NCBI GenBank assembly: GCA_028714075.1
Contig: JAQTMZ010000002.1
Coordinates: forward strand, 248,001 to 312,000
Direction: 5' to 3'
Source: Gallionella sp.
GTDB taxonomy: Bacteria > Pseudomonadota > Gammaproteobacteria > Burkholderiales > Gallionellaceae
Length of the DNA stretch: 64,000 nt
Part shown: positions 62,130 through 64,000 of the stretch, piece after piece
Position numbering within the stretch: position 1 is the stretch's first letter
How the letters are laid out: each line of letters begins with the position of its first letter
Notes under the pieces: generated by a model
Databases searched by the model: none
What the model was told of the DNA's origin: nothing
The model's input: only the letters and a program-made list of their open reading frames with translations
Position numbers and translations under genes: made by a program

Positions 62130-64000
62130 GCTCTACCTCCTACCATAGCGGTCACCCGGATAGTTTTGAAGTCCGGTACTTCATCATGCGAAATTACCCT
62201 GATATTCGGTACTGCGCGCTTCAGGAAGCGCGCCAGTAAGTCACGCAACTGTGCCGGCACCAGCATCACTGCCGGCAAACCCAATTGTTCCTGCGTTTCG
62301 GCAGCGGCACGAGTTTCGCGCAGTACGGTATCGGCCAGTCCCGGCTCGATACCGATGCCGTTCTGGCTCGATTGCATCGCCTGTATCAGGATATATTCCA
62401 ATTCCTTGTCCATACCGATCACCTGCAATTCCTGCGTGGACGGGTAAAACTGCTGCACGATAGCCGGACCGAGCGCGACGCGTACCAGCGAGGTGAGCTG
62501 GTAAGGGTCTTGGGTGCGCGGCGCGTTTTCCGCCAGCGTCTCCACGATGGTGCGCATATCGCGGATATGCATCCCCTCATCCAGCAGGTTTTGCAGCACC
62601 TTCTGCACCACGCCCAGCGGCAGTGTCTTGGGTACCAGATCCTCGACCAGCTTGGGTGAAACCTTGGCAATATGATCGAGCAATTGTTGCACCTCCTGCC
62701 GTCCGAGCAACTCCGCGGCGCGCGTGCTGAGCAGATGGCTCAGATGGGTTGCCACTACCGTACCGGGGTCGACCACGGTATAGCCCATAGCCTGTGCCTG
62801 GTCGCGCATTGCGCTGTCGATCCACACAGCGGGCAAACCGAAGGCCGGGTCGCGCGTTTGCATGCCGGGCAATTCGCCCGTCACGCTGCCCGGGTTGATC
62901 GCCAGCAACATATTCGGAAAAGCCTCGCCGCTGCCGACTTCCACGCCCTTGAGCGTGATGCGGTAACCGTTCGGACGCAGATCAAGGTTGTCGCGAATAT
63001 GCACCGCCGGAGGCAAAAAGCCGATGTCCTGGGTGAATTTTTTGCGGATACCCTTGATGCGGCGCAACAAGTCGCCGTCCTGCGCCTTGTCCACCAGCGA
63101 GATCAACCGGTAACCGACTTCCAGCCCCAGCACGTCGACTTGCTCGACATCCTCCCATCTTGCTTCATTGGACTCCGGGATAACCGGTATTTCCGTAGCC
63201 TCAGCCTGCGCCTGTGCCGCCGCTTCTTGCTCGTTCTTTTGCAGCAGGTAATAGGCCAGGGCACCCATCGCGCCGGCCAATGACAAAAATGCGAAATGCG
63301 GCATGCTTGGAATCAGGCCCATCGAACCGATAATGATTGCAGTCAGAATGATGATCTGTGGTTGCTTGAACAACTGCCGGATCAGTTGCTGGCCGATGTT
63401 TTCGTCGCTGGCCACGCGGCTCACCACCAGACCGGCGGCAGTGGAAATGACCAGCGCCGGAATCTGCGCCACCAGGCCGTCGCCGATGGTCAGCAGGGTG
63501 TAGGTCTTCGCCGCGACCGCGATGTCGAGGCCATGCTGCAGCACGCCGATGATCAAGCCGCCGATGATGTTGATGAACAGGATGATGATGCCCGCAACCG
63601 CATCGCCGCGCACGAATTTGCTGGCGCCGTCCATCGCGCCGTAGAAGTCGGCTTCCTGCGCGATCTCGGCGCGGCGCTTGCGCGCCACATCTTCACCGAT
63701 CAGCCCGGCGTTCAAATCGGCATCGATTGCCATTTGTTTGCCGGGCATCGCATCCAGAGTGAAGCGCGCACCCACTTCTGCGATACGTCCGGCGCCTTTG
63801 GTAATTACCACAAAGTTGATGACCACCAGGATCGCAAACACCACGATACCGACGGTGTAGTTGCCGCCCACCAGAAAATTCCCGAACGATTCGATCACCT
63901 TGCCCGCCGCATCCGGCCCGGTGTGGCCTTCCAGCAACACGATCCGGGTGGAGGCTACATTCAGCGACAAGCGCAGCAATGTGGTGATCAGCAGCACGGT
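62126..64000 (-). CDS. flhA: Flagellar export apparatus protein FlhA (5' end beyond window)
   Basis: At least 624 residues, open to the window edge; FlhA is usually about 690, so roughly 65-75 N-terminal residues are missing. Membrane helices lie in the first third, the FHIPEP-type region contains [30 protein letters not shown] (core [14 protein letters not shown]), and a large cytoplasmic C-terminal export-platform domain follows. Proton-driven export engine. Confidence 0.95.
   Translation of the reverse strand, partial: [624 protein letters not shown]

Overview
The window looks like a betaproteobacterial chromosome, most likely Nitrosomonadales and possibly Gallionellaceae. This is inferred from gene order (ubiK/comM divergent from a TorF-type porin, glnK and amtB), protein character and a single large flagellar locus; no rRNA was seen to confirm it. 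I saw no rRNA, tRNA or CRISPR array.

Region 1 (1-6.3 kb, minus strand). A tripartite efflux operon runs adaptor, FtsX-type permease, ATPase, TetR regulator, cytochrome c'-like protein, TolC-type outer-membrane protein. A HAD-fold gene follows. A 24-bp near-palindrome just upstream of the first gene is a candidate operator for the TetR protein.

Region 2 (6.3-12.83 kb). This is a mosaic of mobile-DNA debris and accessory genes: a truncated tyrosine integrase fused at one base to a truncated IS1-family transposase, a P63C-domain gene, a metallophosphoesterase remnant, an array of about 20-bp direct repeats, a TnsE-like gene and a caspase-fold protease gene. It ends exactly where comM is broken after its codon 281. 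The junction carries three 20/21-bp-spaced repeats behind a TGT terminus, as in the ends of Tn7-like elements. I read this as the end of a degraded Tn7-like island in comM with a caspase-type cargo gene that may be a defence gene.

Region 3 (12.83-21.1 kb). ubiK-comM diverges from a nitrogen operon: porin, glnK, amtB, nirB, nirD, an FNT nitrite channel and a GNAT gene. Its control region shows a sigma-54 promoter and two NtrC-type sites 31 bp apart.

Region 4 (21.1-27.2 kb). Housekeeping and stress genes (purU, ABC-F, a methyltransferase, dps, ubiA) are interspersed with an IS3 remnant, a 27-codon membrane ORF with a strong ribosome-binding site, and dispersed palindromic repeats.

Region 5 (27.2-64 kb). 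This is a near-complete flagellar locus: fliE, fliFGHIJK, fliLMNOPQR, flgL to flgB on the minus strand, flgA, flgM, flgN, and motD, motC, fliA, flhG, flhF, flhA on the minus strand. flhA runs off the right edge. Three sigma-28 promoters are visible, before fliL, flgKL and flgM. Between flgA and flgM sits an unexpected three-gene minus-strand operon (PLP decarboxylase, ATP-grasp ligase-like protein, second fold-type-I PLP enzyme), a candidate undescribed small-molecule or modification pathway.
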